A DNA stretch of 64,000 bases from Vicinamibacterales bacterium (GCA_036504215.1 DASXVO010000059.1:1-64000), one strand, 5' to 3'. Positions 53,738 to 63,458 are shown, counted from the stretch's first letter. Translations and numbers: made by a program. The notes: generated by a model from the sequence alone, not told the origin.

Positions 53738-56700
53738 ATGATCCACCTGCATCGAGCCCCGCACCTGGCGCTTCGTGTCTCGCGCGGCGCGCTTTGTCCG
53801 CTGCTGGCGACCGCCTGCCTGCACGTCCTGAGTGGCGTAGCGCCGGCGCAGGAACTGTCCACACAGGCCTTCACCCTCCGCTACGACGAATCGGGCGTCC
53901 GCAGCCTGAAGCGCGCCAACGACGTGCATGACACGGACTACATCGCGTCCGGCGGCGCGCTGGGCCGGTTGCTCGTCCGGTACCGCAGCACGCCCAATGG
54001 TGATTGGCGGCAACTGCGCGACGCTGTGATTCGGCGGCCAGCGGGACAAACGACGTCGATCGAGTACGTCCTGGGCGCGGTCCTGCCGGGGATGGCGTCA
54101 AAGGCCAGTCCGAGCGCCGAACGCGGCGTAGGCGGCCTGCGAGCGCTCAGCGACGGCCTCGTGCCGGCCCCATCTGGTGCTGGCGCGGCCGTGCAGGTGC
54201 CGACGTTCGCGTGGACAGCCGGACCGAACGAGCCGGGTGCGGGCGGCCCGGGCGCAGCGGCCTCGACACGCTGGGTCCAGTACACGTTCCCTGTCGAGGA
54301 AGACATCTCGCGCGCCGAAGTGTTCTGGGTGGCGCCTCCGCAGTCGTGGCGCCTGTTGTACCAGGACAACTCGCAGTGGAGAGAGGTGGCGGCACGCGGC
54401 CCGTACACCGTCGCGGCAAACGCCTTCGCCGTTGTCGAATTCGCGGCCGTCAGAACGATGGCTCTGCGGATCGAGGCGACGATGCCGCAGGGCGGTGGCG
54501 TCAGCGTTGCCGAATGGCGCGTCGGTCCCGCGTCAGAACTGGGGGCGCCCTCGGATCTCGCGGTGACGGAGAGGTTCGACCTTGAAGCAGACGCCCTCGA
54601 CTGGACGATCACGCTCGCCAACCGGACGGATCGCCCTGTCGAAATCGCGGACCTTGGCGTCCCGCTGCCTTTCGCCGAGCGCACACCGGGGCGCGGAGAG
54701 ATCTACACGCGCAAGCTGTTGCGACACTCGCTCATCGCCGGTCACGGTTCGTGGGTGTACTGGCAGCGCAGCAACGGTGTGGGACCCTACCTCGTGATGA
54801 CGCCCGTCGGGCAGACGAAGTTCGAGTACCAGGACAATACCGGCGGCGGAGCAAGCGGCCTCGGCTACACGCCCTATATTCACGCAAAGGTTGCCAGCGC
54901 CGGAGCGCTCGCAGCGGGCGGTAATTGGCGGCTTCCCCTCACGTCACTCACGATCGCGCCGAACGCCTCGGTCATCTACGCGTTTCGTTTCAAGTGGGCG
55001 CGCGATTTCGCCGGCGTCCGCGACGTCCTGTACAACGAGGGAAAGTTCGACACGTCGGTGGTCCCAGGAATGGTGGTGCCATCCGATCTGGCCGCCATAT
55101 TCGCCTTGCGGACGAAGAACAGCATCGAAGCGATCGAGGCGGAGCATCCTTCCGCCACGACGATCGACGCCCTCGGTGAGCGGCCGGGCGGCGCGAAGGT
55201 CTTTCGCGTCCGCTTCTCGAAGCCCGGCGAGAACGTGCTTCGTGTCAGGTACGGCCGCGGGCAGTGGACGACGCTGGAGTTCTTCGTCACCGAGCCGCTC
55301 GAGACCGTCATCCGGAAGCGCGCCGCTTTTCTCGTCAGCCACCATCAGCATGCCGATCCGGCGAAATGGTACGTGGGCGTCTACAGCGATTGGGATCAGA
55401 AGAACGAGACACTCCGCAGCCCGGAGGATCGCGACTCGCTTTCCGCCTGGCTCACCGACGCCAACGACGACGCGGGAAACGCCCGGCCGGCGTTCATCGC
55501 GTCCAAGAACGTCTTCTTTCCCGAGCCGAAGGAAATCGCGAGCCTCGAGCTCTACGTCAGCAAGTACCTGTGGGGCGGCATGCAGATGACCGACCGGGAG
55601 AAATATCCCTACGCCATCTACGGCATCCCCAACTGGAAGGCCAATCGTTCGAGCCCGGATCCCGGACGCAACGGCCAGGCGCACGTGTGGCGGATCTACG
55701 ACTACCCGCACATCGTGCTGCTCTACTACCGCATGTACCAGATCGCGAAGTTCTATCCGGACAAGATCCAGCATCTCGACGCCGCCACCTACCTGGAACG
55801 GGCGTATCGCACGGCCGTCGCGTACTGGACCGTACCGCTCGAAGTCGAGAAGTGGTCCGCCGACGCGGTCGGCACGATGAACGAGGCATTCATACCGGAA
55901 CTGATCGACGCGCTGCAGCGCGAGGGGAAGGTTGAATGGGCAGGGACGCTTCGCGGGTACTGGGAGGGCAAAGTCGATCGCTTCGTCAACCGCACGCCGA
56001 ACCTGTACGGATCCGAGTTCGCGTTCGATTCAACGGGGTTCGAGTCCACCGGCGCGTTCGCAAGATACGCGGTGACGAGACAGGCTTCCGACTTCCGCGC
56101 CCGGGTGACCGCCGAGGCCGCGCTGAAGTTCATGAACCTCCAGCTGCTGCTCAACATGTCGGACCGCGGGTGGCTGGAGACGACCTATTTCCAGCTTGGG
56201 AGCGATTACCGGGGCAATCTTTCATACCTTCTCAGCTACATGTCGCAGATGGGCGGCTGGTCGATCCTCGACTACGGCCTGCACTTCGCTGCGGATCCCA
56301 CCGACTACCTTCGACTCGGTTACGCGTCGGCGCTCAGCTCCTGGGCGCTGGTGAACTCGGGCACCGAGGCGAGCGGCTACGGCTACTGGTTTCCGAGCCG
56401 GAACAACGACGGCGCGACCGGCGGAGGGTTCATGGGGGACGCGTTCGGGCGCGGCTGGATCGGGAAAGAGATGGGCCGCGGCGCCTGGCACTACAGCGCG
56501 GAAGAGGACGTCGGGTACTGCGCCGCCCTGCGGACCCACGCGACGATCGTCACCCTTGATCCGGTTTTTGGCGAGGTCGCCTACGGAGGCGATCTGACGC
56601 GCGACGGCAAGCGCGTGAAGGTCGTGTCCCGTGACGGCCTGCGCGTTCGCTTCCACATCGTCCGCGGCAACCAGCGGCTGCACCTGGTGCTGGATCGCGA

Positions 56701-56953
56701 TGGGTACGCGAAGGAACAGCCGATTTCCGTTGCCGACGATCTATCGCGCATCGAGTTCACGCTCGAGAACCGCACCGGCACAGCCCATCGAACCGAACTC
56801 GCCGTTTCCGGGTTGCCGGCCGGAACGTACACGGTGACCGTCGACGGGCAGCCGGCTGCGACGATTCTGGGATCGGATCGCGAGCAGACGGTCACGCTGG
56901 CTGTTGGCGCGTCGCCGACGCTCCCCGTGACGATCGTGCGGAAGGCGCTCTAG
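53738..56953 (+). CDS. Secreted DUF5695 family protein (putative glycan-active)
   Basis: 1071 aa with a signal-like N-terminus (to about 38, ...SGVAPAQE). Beta-rich N-terminal half (FTLRYDESGVRSLKRAND; WVYWQRSNGVGPYLVMTPVG) and an (alpha/alpha)-barrel-like second half (YDYPHIVLLYYRMYQIAKFY; FAFDSTGFESTGAFARYAVT), typical of DUF5695 proteins that accompany polysaccharide-uptake genes. No experimentally known activity that I can cite. The start at 53738 is the first ATG; a GTG at 53627 would add an Arg-rich leader and run through the palindrome. Confidence 0.8.
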   Translation: MIHLHRAPHLALRVSRGALCPLLATACLHVLSGVAPAQELSTQAFTLRYDESGVRSLKRANDVHDTDYIASGGALGRLLVRYRSTPNGDWRQLRDAVIRRPAGQTTSIEYVLGAVLPGMASKASPSAERGVGGLRALSDGLVPAPSGAGAAVQVPTFAWTAGPNEPGAGGPGAAASTRWVQYTFPVEEDISRAEVFWVAPPQSWRLLYQDNSQWREVAARGPYTVAANAFAVVEFAAVRTMALRIEATMPQGGGVSVAEWRVGPASELGAPSDLAVTERFDLEADALDWTITLANRTDRPVEIADLGVPLPFAERTPGRGEIYTRKLLRHSLIAGHGSWVYWQRSNGVGPYLVMTPVGQTKFEYQDNTGGGASGLGYTPYIHAKVASAGALAAGGNWRLPLTSLTIAPNASVIYAFRFKWARDFAGVRDVLYNEGKFDTSVVPGMVVPSDLAAIFALRTKNSIEAIEAEHPSATTIDALGERPGGAKVFRVRFSKPGENVLRVRYGRGQWTTLEFFVTEPLETVIRKRAAFLVSHHQHADPAKWYVGVYSDWDQKNETLRSPEDRDSLSAWLTDANDDAGNARPAFIASKNVFFPEPKEIASLELYVSKYLWGGMQMTDREKYPYAIYGIPNWKANRSSPDPGRNGQAHVWRIYDYPHIVLLYYRMYQIAKFYPDKIQHLDAATYLERAYRTAVAYWTVPLEVEKWSADAVGTMNEAFIPELIDALQREGKVEWAGTLRGYWEGKVDRFVNRTPNLYGSEFAFDSTGFESTGAFARYAVTRQASDFRARVTAEAALKFMNLQLLLNMSDRGWLETTYFQLGSDYRGNLSYLLSYMSQMGGWSILDYGLHFAADPTDYLRLGYASALSSWALVNSGTEASGYGYWFPSRNNDGATGGGFMGDAFGRGWIGKEMGRGAWHYSAEEDVGYCAALRTHATIVTLDPVFGEVAYGGDLTRDGKRVKVVSRDGLRVRFHIVRGNQRLHLVLDRDGYAKEQPISVADDLSRIEFTLENRTGTAHRTELAVSGLPAGTYTVTVDGQPAATILGSDREQTVTLAVGASPTLPVTIVRKAL

Positions 56954-57171
56954 ACGGCGTGGCGAAAGTTCCGGGCCGAAACCATCCCAGACAGCCAGCC
57001 GCTTAACGCTTCTGAATCCAGCGGTTACGTCGGCCTGCCTCCCCGTGCGCGACCCTTGTGTTCGCCGATCTCCCATCACCAACCGTCCCTTGTTCGGAAT
57101 GTGGTACCGATCCTACCGGGTCTGGCGCCCAGTTGTGGCCCTCCGGCGCCTCAACCGTGAGCCTCTGAACC

Positions 57172-57489
57172 TCATCCGTCTCGACGGTCCCACGGCGTCG
57201 ATTCCCATCCCCGAATGACGCCATTGTCGCCGCAGACCGGGCAGCCCCACTCGACGGCCTCCCCGTCGTCGAGTCGCGCAACGATGGTGCCCAGGCAGCG
57301 CTTCCGGCTCGGGCTTCGTCGACACGTCACGTTCGTTTCGTCGTACTCGTCCGGCGGGTGGCTCGTGACCCACGCGACAATTGAGGCGAGGAACAGCGCG
57401 AGGTTCAGCGCAGGACCGGGGATGTTCGCCGGAAAGGAGCCGTGCTCGTCCAGGAAATGCGTCAGGTCGGTGATCCACGTGTCTCCCAT
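57172..57489 (-). CDS. Conserved hypothetical protein with C-terminal zinc-ribbon-like cysteines
   Basis: 105 aa. MGDTWITDLTHFLDEHG and LNLALFLASIVAWVTSHPP, then VTCRRSPSRKRCLG and WGCPVCGDNGVIRGW (four Cys). I recall similar small proteins in other soil bacteria but no function. GGGAG lies about eight bases upstream of the ATG. It sits in a decaying region behind a helix-turn-helix remnant. Confidence 0.6.
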   Translation of the reverse strand: MGDTWITDLTHFLDEHGSFPANIPGPALNLALFLASIVAWVTSHPPDEYDETNVTCRRSPSRKRCLGTIVARLDDGEAVEWGCPVCGDNGVIRGWESTPWDRRDG

Positions 57490-57725
57490 CGGCCGTCTCT
57501 CCCTTCCATCTCGGAGCGGGTCGGCGCACCGCTGCACGTTGCCCCGCTCGGTCTTCGTCTCGCCCTTCCGCGTTGCATCATCCGAACGCGGCGCCTGAGG
57601 ACGCGCGCGTGGCACAGTTCCTCGCGTTCGCACGCGGTGTAGATCGTATCCTTGCTCACCTTGAGCAGTGCTTGCGTCGATGTCGCGCGCTTGCCAGCGA
57701 GCACCGGTTCCTGCCAATCGTCCAA
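57490..57725 (-). pseudogene. Excisionase-like helix-turn-helix remnant
   Basis: ALLKVSKDTIYTACEREELC followed by HARV resembles the recognition part of excisionase/MerR-like HTH proteins (pattern VSKxTVYxACExGEL). Flanking residues do not fit a complete protein, so it is read as a remnant. Confidence 0.35.
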
Positions 57726-58426
57726 CAGGCCCGATGGGTCAGGAACGAGTTGGCACAGCTGGCGGTCTGACCACAGCGCCAGTCGCGGTTCGATCCGGGT
57801 TCGAACATGTCGACAGCCCTATATAGCGGCCTTCGGCACGGCCTTGCAAAGAGACTCGAACCCAACGCCTCGAACCTCGCCGTCAGGGGCAGGCCAGACC
57901 GGCCGCCCAAACTGACGAACTGAAGAAGCCGAAGGACGAAATCGGGAAGGTGAAGCCGACGGCCCGCGCGCACCAGGCGGAGACGGCGACGCACCCAGCG
58001 GATCGCAAACGGCAACACCCTATCTGGGCGCAGCGCGTCGGCCGCCGCCGCGACACTGCGGGCCGCCTCCACGTGGATCACCACGCGTTCCACGTCGTCG
58101 ATGTCACTCGGAAACCGACTGGCGAGACAGTCCGGCAGCAGACTGACGGTCTCGTGCGCCGTCGGGCAGTAGTAGCGGGTGATCCGCATCCCGACCGGCG
58201 TCTTCCGGGGATACGTCCCATGCCGGGCGAACCCGCACCCGCCGCGCCGATGGCGGGGACACGTCGCGAGACTTGCCTTCGCCCAGGCGTTTTGGGCAAC
58301 ATAGGCCGCGACAAGCACAGCCTCCCTTCCCCGTCGCTGCTCGTCCCGACGGTGGGGAAGGTTCTGACCACACTTCGCCGTCGGCGCGCAGCTCACACTG
58401 TGGCCAGCGATCCACCGATTCCTCAC
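57656..58426 (-). CDS. Zinc-ribbon protein of DUF6431-like type, possibly decayed at the C-terminus
   Basis: 256 aa. Residues about 50-160 look like real protein: CPRHRRGGCGFARHGTYPRK, MRITRYYCPTAHETVSLLPD, SAAA-type helix and LPFAIRWVRRRLRLVR, the pattern of transposase-like zinc-ribbon proteins. One ribbon cysteine pair is atypical (CPTAH for CxxC). The last 90 residues look out of frame and overlap the HTH remnant. Expression doubtful. Confidence 0.4.
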   Translation of the reverse strand: MRNRWIAGHSVSCAPTAKCGQNLPHRRDEQRRGREAVLVAAYVAQNAWAKASLATCPRHRRGGCGFARHGTYPRKTPVGMRITRYYCPTAHETVSLLPDCLASRFPSDIDDVERVVIHVEAARSVAAAADALRPDRVLPFAIRWVRRRLRLVRAGRRLHLPDFVLRLLQFVSLGGRSGLPLTARFEALGSSLFARPCRRPLYRAVDMFEPGSNRDWRCGQTASCANSFLTHRACWTIGRNRCSLASARHRRKHCSR

Positions 58427-58568
58427 CGGTAGAATCCGACGAATTGGGTCAGGGGGATTGCGAGACTACGTGAGGCTAACACTGCCGCAACGAGTGGAAG
58501 CCGCAGATTGAGCAACACCGCGCGCGCCAAGTGAGCCGCCGCCGACGCCCTCAGCGTCAGGAGGAACC

Positions 58569-59444
58569 TTGATCGTCAAGCGAGTACTGAGCGCCTATGG
58601 AGCAGGAGGGGTCCGGGGTGTTGTTGGCGCGATTGTTCGCCGAATTCGGACGCCAACTGCGCGCTGTTTCCCGCTGTGCAGACAGTTCGTCAGCGGCGCC
58701 ACCGGGATCGAGATTGGGGGTCCAAGCTCGATATTCGCGCGTTACGGCATGATCCCCCTCTATCCGGCAGCCAAACGCGTGGACAACTGCAACTTCGCGC
58801 GGTCCACTCTCTGGGAAGGCGCAATCGAGGAAGGCCATTCATTCGCCTTCAACTCAAGAAGTGCACGGGGCCAACAATTCATCGCCGAGGGCGTCGACCT
58901 GAACATGATTCCGAGCGATGACTACCGTTTCCTGTTGTCCTCGAACATGCTCGAACACACCACCAACCCACTTGCTGCTCTCGTTGAGTGGAAGCGATTG
59001 CTCGAGGCTGGCGGCGGGTTGATTCTAGTCCTGCCCCACAGAGACGGAACGTTTGACCATCGCCGACCAATCACCACGCTGGACCACCTCGTTCTGGACT
59101 TCGAGAACAGCACGCCAGAGACAAACCTCGATCATCTCCCAGAAATCCTGGCTCTGCATGACCTGGCGCGAGACCCAGGCGCGGTAGACGAGGCGACGTT
59201 TCGTGAGCGCGCGCAGCGCAACGGAACCGTGCGGGGCCTCCATCACCACGTGTTCGATACGCGGCTCGCCATGGAGGTTGTATCGTGGGCGGGGTTTGAC
59301 TTGCTTGCAGCCGAGCCGTTGAAGCCGTGTCAGATCGTGGTTGTCGCCCAAAAACCATATGGCCAGGCATCGAGAACGACACTCACGGCAAGCGATGTGG
59401 CCGAGGTGCTGCAAAAGAGTCCGTTCGCAAGTGATCGCAAATGA
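58569..59444 (+). CDS. SAM-dependent methyltransferase-like protein
   Basis: 291 aa. YRFLLSSNMLEHTTNPLAAL, EWKRLLEAGGGLILVLPHRD correspond to motifs IV-V of class I methyltransferases of the glycan/sugar-modifying type, and GIEIGGPS is a variant of the SAM-binding loop. Starts with TTG behind AGGAGG. HDLARDP and LHHHVFDTRLAMEVVSWAGF are typical of this subgroup. It stands alone between decayed genes. Substrate unknown. Confidence 0.75.
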   Translation: MIVKRVLSAYGAGGVRGVVGAIVRRIRTPTARCFPLCRQFVSGATGIEIGGPSSIFARYGMIPLYPAAKRVDNCNFARSTLWEGAIEEGHSFAFNSRSARGQQFIAEGVDLNMIPSDDYRFLLSSNMLEHTTNPLAALVEWKRLLEAGGGLILVLPHRDGTFDHRRPITTLDHLVLDFENSTPETNLDHLPEILALHDLARDPGAVDEATFRERAQRNGTVRGLHHHVFDTRLAMEVVSWAGFDLLAAEPLKPCQIVVVAQKPYGQASRTTLTASDVAEVLQKSPFASDRK

Positions 59445-59560
59445 CCGCGCCACGGTGACGAGGATGTCCTTGTCGGTGATGTGGAACCGTCGGGTCATGC
59501 GGTCGGTGGTGCTGGGCAGCAGACACCGGTCAATCGTTCTCGCTGGGCAGCCGCCGAGCC

Positions 59561-59852
59561 CTATGGACCGCCTTCGAAGCAGTAGTTCGGCGAGGCGAGG
59601 ACGACTCGGTCGGCGTCCTTCATCTTTGCGAGCAGCATGCCCCGGTCGTCCTCGAGCGGGCAGAACTCCTCGCCCTTCGCAAAGCACGCCCTGCAACCCC
59701 GGCACGGTTCGAGGTGATAATCGCCCAGGCAAACCACCGCGGTCTCGATCCCCATCGAACCCCTCGAGCTGATCGAGGAACTTGCGGGTCGCCTGGTAGG
59801 TGTATCCCTTTCGGGCCGCGCCCACAAGAGCCGTGACCTTCTCTGCAGCCAT
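59561..59852 (-). pseudogene. Flavodoxin/NADPH-dependent FMN reductase, frameshifted and truncated
   Basis: Starts EKVTALVGAARKGYTYQATR (phosphate-binding loop region), then after a frameshift near 59757 continues IETAVVCLGDYHLEPCRGCR with a Cys-rich CRGCRACFAKGEEFC iron-sulfur-flavoprotein motif and stops at VVLASPNYCFEGGP, losing the second half of the domain. Confidence 0.65.
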
Positions 59853-59993
59853 GTAGCGCCACCTCTCGAACGGACTCGTCGCATGCCACCCGTCGGGCGG
59901 CGGATGATCCGATGCCCAGGGAGAACACACCGGGTTGACAGCCAAAGGCGGCTACTGGCCCGGGCGAGGCTCGGCATGAGACCGCGCCCGAAC

Positions 59994-60270
59994 TACGGCC
60001 GCCAGGTCGACGTCTGCAACGCCCGCTCTTCGGGGCTTCGGCCGCGCGAGAGTGGGGTGCCCAGGTAGCCAGGGCGCGAGGGGCTGATGTAGCGGCACCC
60101 TGGCCGCCGGTCGTGCGGGCGAGCAGCAGGCCCTGGTCGTACCCGCCCATTGCGCCGTGCCGACAGAGGACGGCAGGCCCCGATCCGAACGAGGCGTACT
60201 CGACCGCCCCGCGGGAGGTATTGCTGACGACGGGTTCCGGCCGACCGTCGAGCGTGAGCTCGCTGGTCAA
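59994..60270 (-). pseudogene. Alpha/beta hydrolase N-terminus, frameshifted and truncated
   Basis: GAVEYASFGSGPAVLCRHGA and MGGYDQGLLLART match the first strands and oxyanion region of alpha/beta hydrolases. After TTGGQG the coherent sequence moves to the next frame (YISPSRPGYLGTPLSRGRSP) and ends at a TAG at 59994, before the nucleophile. Start TTG at 60270 overlaps the TetR stop. Confidence 0.65.
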
Positions 60271-60749
60271 GTGGGTGTCTCCAAAAAGAAAATACGGGCC
60301 AGGATGCGCGGGTCTGGCGACTTGTAAGTGGACCCGAGAGCCAGCCGGTGCAGCGCCAGCCCCTTCACCGTCGTCCAGAAGATGAGGGGCAGATCATCAG
60401 GGCGACCGTCGTCGAACGAGCCGTCCCGCTGGCCAGCGCGCGCCAGGCGCGCGACAACGCCGTAGGGAACGTCCCGCTCGCGGCGGATGATGGCCCTGGT
60501 CTCCGCCGGCACGGCGTCCGAGATGCCCGCCGTGGAGATCAGCACGCTGATCCAGGAGAAGTTCTCGTACTCCTCGAGCGTCCGCATCAGCGTCGTGGCG
60601 GCCTGCTCGACCTTCTGCCGCGGCGTCAGCGGCAGTCGCTCCAGGTCCCGGGCGGCAGTGTCGGCCACATTGGTGGCGGCGAGCCCGCGCGTGGCGAACA
60701 GCTTGACGGCGCAGGACAGGATCGCCGGCCGGCCTCGAACGAAGAACAT
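60267..60749 (-). CDS. TetR-type regulator lacking the recognition helix
   Basis: 160 aa, in-frame throughout. The N-terminus is TetR-like (ILSCAVKLFATRGLAATNVADTA), but right after the second helix it joins the C-terminal domain (RDLERLPLTPRQKVEQAATT), omitting about 30 residues with the helix-turn-helix recognition helix (normally ...AGVSKGTIYxYF). The ligand domain looks intact. It cannot bind DNA in the usual way. It overlaps the hydrolase remnant and heads a decayed regulator-hydrolase-flavodoxin operon. Confidence 0.6.
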   Translation of the reverse strand: MFFVRGRPAILSCAVKLFATRGLAATNVADTAARDLERLPLTPRQKVEQAATTLMRTLEEYENFSWISVLISTAGISDAVPAETRAIIRRERDVPYGVVARLARAGQRDGSFDDGRPDDLPLIFWTTVKGLALHRLALGSTYKSPDPRILARIFFLETPT

Positions 60750-60849
60750 CGAGCCCGAGCCGTCCGTCTAATCGCGTAGAGATCCGGCGATGTGCGCGGG
60801 CGAACAGTCCTGAACCGAAGAGGGCAACGTCGCGACGCCTCACCGCGCG

Positions 60850-60945
60850 CTGACGCGCGCCTGAGAGTCGCCGGGATTCACGCTCCTTGCGGTGATCGCC
60901 CAGGCGTCGGCGCCAACACGGCGATGTTCGCTGACGCGCGAATGA
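60850..60945 (+). pseudogene. Fragment of an ADOP/MacB-type permease
   Basis: ESPGFTLLAVI in one frame and GVGANTAMF in the next rebuild the N-terminal membrane-segment signature of acidobacterial duplicated orphan permeases (SPGFTLLAVLTLALGIGANTAIF). Only about 30 codons remain. Other bases between 60750 and 61020 show no gene. Confidence 0.5.
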
Positions 60946-61020
60946 TGTTCAGCGCACCAGGACATGTGTTCGCCGCGACGCGGCGTTCGCCGTCACTCCC
61001 GGGGCAAGGGAGGACCAATC

Positions 61021-61503
61021 ATGGAACCGCAGAACAGCGCTTCACCGGGCAGCAGGGTCGAGCCGTGGATTGCACTGGCTCTCTGCCTCGCCGTGGCGTT
61101 GGGCCGGACGTCGGGGCTCAATCGGCCCGGTGCAGGCGGCGAAGGCTATGCCCCGTTGGTGCTCGCCATCCCGTGGGTGGCGGCGGCCATTCTGTCCCTG
61201 CTCCTGGTCCCAACGTGGCGCTGGTTGCCGCGCCGGCTGTTGCTGCTCGCAGGGTGGACCGCCACCGCCATCGTCGGCATGATCGGGCCTGCGACCGTCT
61301 GGGCGCTGGTCTCTGCGTTAGCAGCACCAGCCGCGCACGCCCCTTCGGGCGCCGGGGCCCCTGGCGTCGCGACCTGGGTCTTTGCTCTCTTCTACGGCAG
61401 CTGGTTCCTCTGGGCCATCGCTGCCTGTGCCGCCACCCGCTCGTATCAGTTGCGCAGCGCCAACTCCGCGGATGTCCTCGCCGAGGTGCACGTGCGGGAG
61501 TGA
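61021..61503 (+). CDS. Small membrane protein of unknown function
   Basis: 160 aa with four hydrophobic segments (about 15-32, 42-62, 68-95, 112-135). GGGAGGA precedes the ATG. The pattern WIALALCLAVALG ... WVFALFYGSWFLWAIAA suggests a four-helix membrane protein; no family is recognised with certainty. No clear operon partner. Confidence 0.6.
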   Translation: MEPQNSASPGSRVEPWIALALCLAVALGRTSGLNRPGAGGEGYAPLVLAIPWVAAAILSLLLVPTWRWLPRRLLLLAGWTATAIVGMIGPATVWALVSALAAPAAHAPSGAGAPGVATWVFALFYGSWFLWAIAACAATRSYQLRSANSADVLAEVHVRE

Positions 61504-61740
61504 CCGACGTCGCGTCAGCACGGCCTGGAATCACGGAGCAGGACGGCGCTGGGAAGGCGAGGCGCGTCCGATCGAAAGCCGGCCACGCCAGCGACGAGGA
61601 CCGAGGCGTCGATGACACCTCGAGGCGCACCGCTTCTGCTGCCCCTGACGCGAATCCCGTCACCGCTGAAACCGCTCGCGTGAATTTCGAGAAATAACGG
61701 GTCGATGCACCGGGGGAGTCTTTGAGGAAGAAAGCAACCT

Positions 61741-62154
61741 TTGCGCTCAACAACAGGTTGCGGTCGAAGTAGCGGAGGTTGCGCTGGCGCCGGCCTGCTT
61801 CAGTTCCAACACGGCATCTGCCTCCCGACCATCTGCGAGTGTGGCGGCATCGAGGGCCAGGTCGCCGTCGACGCTCCCGCCGTGGTCCGTCCCGGGATCC
61901 GGGACGAGGATGTCGGGCACCCAACCGCCGACATGCGCGGCAGGGGCCACTACGCCACCTACGGTAACGTCACGCTCGAGAACGATACCGCCGGCGCCTG
62001 GCGGGGATCGATCGACACCGGCGGCCTCGCGGTGATTGCCCGCTGCGTGCAGAGCGGCGCGGTCACTGGTGGAGCGGAATCCGCCGGCACGCAGATGCTG
62101 TTTCCCCCGCTCTCCTCTGCGACGCGTGACCTCGTGCGCGTGGCCTTCGCCTGA
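61741..62154 (+). CDS. Doubtful open frame, possible gene remnant
   Basis: The last 90 residues (VDAPAVVRPGIRDEDVG; HYATYGNVTLENDTAG; AWRGSIDTGGLAVIARC) look protein-like with beta-strand character, but the first 45 do not and there is no ribosome-binding site. No family recognised. The rest of 61504-62194 shows no gene. Confidence 0.3.
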   Translation: MRSTTGCGRSSGGCAGAGLLQFQHGICLPTICECGGIEGQVAVDAPAVVRPGIRDEDVGHPTADMRGRGHYATYGNVTLENDTAGAWRGSIDTGGLAVIARCVQSGAVTGGAESAGTQMLFPPLSSATRDLVRVAFA

Positions 62155-62194
62155 CATCGCGAGCAGGAATGCGGCGACGGCTCGTCGTGGCAGC

Positions 62195-62458
62195 TCATCG
62201 GCACTCATCCGCTGGCAAGCGGCGTCGGCTTGCACCCGTCGGTGACGCAATTCGGGTACGAGCTCTCCGGCGGTGCTCATGCGACATGACGAACGTCGCC
62301 TCGCGGCCGAATCTGAGCGCCTCTTTCGAGGGATCGCAGACTTCGTCCAGCACCTTCAGACGGGTCAGGGCTCGTCGCTGGAGATCCGGCCGAACACCTG
62401 CCCTCCGGCCCGTCTCGAACAACTCGCGGAGCCCGCGGTGCCGGAAGCTTCTGATCAC
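62195..62458 (-). pseudogene. HigB-type toxin, N-terminal half only
   Basis: Begins GTG with VIRSFRHRGLRELFETGRRA, VRPDLQRRALTRLKVLD, the typical first half of HigB/plasmid-killer toxins. After about residue 45 the family sequence (HxLxGxxxxxYSIxVNxxWRIxFxW) is replaced by unrelated basic residues. No higA follows. Confidence 0.6.
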
Positions 62459-62596
62459 TGAAGAGAGCGTCGCGTCAGACGCGACACATTGTCGAGCCAC
62501 GCACGACACCTCGCGCGCGGCAACACACCTGGCAGACCGATGTTCGGCCGACCGACGAGCCTTCTCGCAGCCCGCAACCGACACCCTCAGCGGCCA

Positions 62597-62703
62597 AATT
62601 GAAGATCCCGAAAGACGACGCCTTTGGCCTGCTGCTCGCGACGTGCGACGACTGTGTTGGCGCCGTGGAAGTGCTGGCGGACGATAGTCGCCAGACCGAG
62701 TGA
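62597..62703 (+). pseudogene. HipS-like fragment (HipA N-terminal domain end)
   Basis: KLKIPKDDAFGLLLATCDDC, VGAVEVLADD matches the end of the small HipA-N-like subunit (HipS) of HipBST systems. The upstream part is missing. Its stop is six bases before hipT. Confidence 0.55.
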
Positions 62704-62708
62704 CGATC

Positions 62709-63060
62709 ATGAACTGCCGGATCTGTCTCCGTCCGTCGGATCCGTCGCCCTATCATGTCCGGTGTTTGCGACGCTCGCTCGGCGCCGGTCACTCCATTCT
62801 GAAGCCACAAGCGCAGACGTTTCCGGAGATTCGTCAGAACGAATTGTTGACGATGCGGATGGCGGAGCACGTGGGCATCGACATTCCGTCCTGTGGTCTG
62901 GTGCGCCTGCGGGATGACACGCTCGCGTACATCGTCAGGCGGTTCGATCGTGCCCACGACGAGCGGAAGCTGCGGCAGGAGGATTTCTGCCAACTCGCGG
63001 AGCAACCGCCCAAGGACAAGTCCAGAGATGGAGAGCCGAGTGGGCAGAGATACAGTGCGG
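62709..63060 (+). pseudogene. HipT/HipA-like kinase, internally deleted and frameshifted
   Basis: MNCRICLRPSDPSPYHVRCL, then directly SILKPQAQTFPE, then LLTMRMAEHVGIDIPSCGLV, LAYIVRRFDR and KLRQEDFCQLAEQ. In intact HipT about 50 residues with the Gly-rich ATP loop (LSGVQxK) lie between the first two pieces; they are absent. After PPKDK the frame is lost and the catalytic Asp region is missing. Confidence 0.65.
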
Positions 63061-63458
63061 CCTGGAGTTCTGGAGCCTCATCGTACTCATCGCACAGCTG
63101 TCTGACTGCGAGGCCGCTCCCGGTTGTCTGGGGCACACGCACGATGCTGTCGGGTTCTTCGAACGGCAATGGCGGAGGGCAACATGGAGCGGCGGTCCGG
63201 TGGGTTCTGGGCTTCGTTGGCACTGGCTGTCCCGGCTCTCGCCTTCGGTGCAACGAACCTCCGGGTGTGGATTGCTTTGCACGCCTCTGGCGTTACGTGA
63301 ACTACTCATGGTGCGACGGCACGCGCTGTCGTCGTCTCGCAAGGCGCCCCATCAGCGATTCGGCCAGTGCGCTCGAGGACATCCGAAGTGGCCACGTGAT
63401 GTTCGGGCCGTGGTGCGCGCGGCTCGAGCAGCCGGCGCCCTTGCCGCCTTGGAGCCGA
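63061..63458. other. 398-bp stretch without a clear gene
   Basis: One frame has EWAEIQCGLEFWSLIVLIAQ, LSDCEAAPGCLGHTHDAVGF that looks protein-like but has no start and no recognisable family; it may be the tail of another decayed gene. Confidence 0.35.

Noticed and set aside
57780-57890. tRNA-like GGGTTCGAAC sequence
   Set aside because: T-loop-like string only; no acceptor or anticodon stem can be folded around it.
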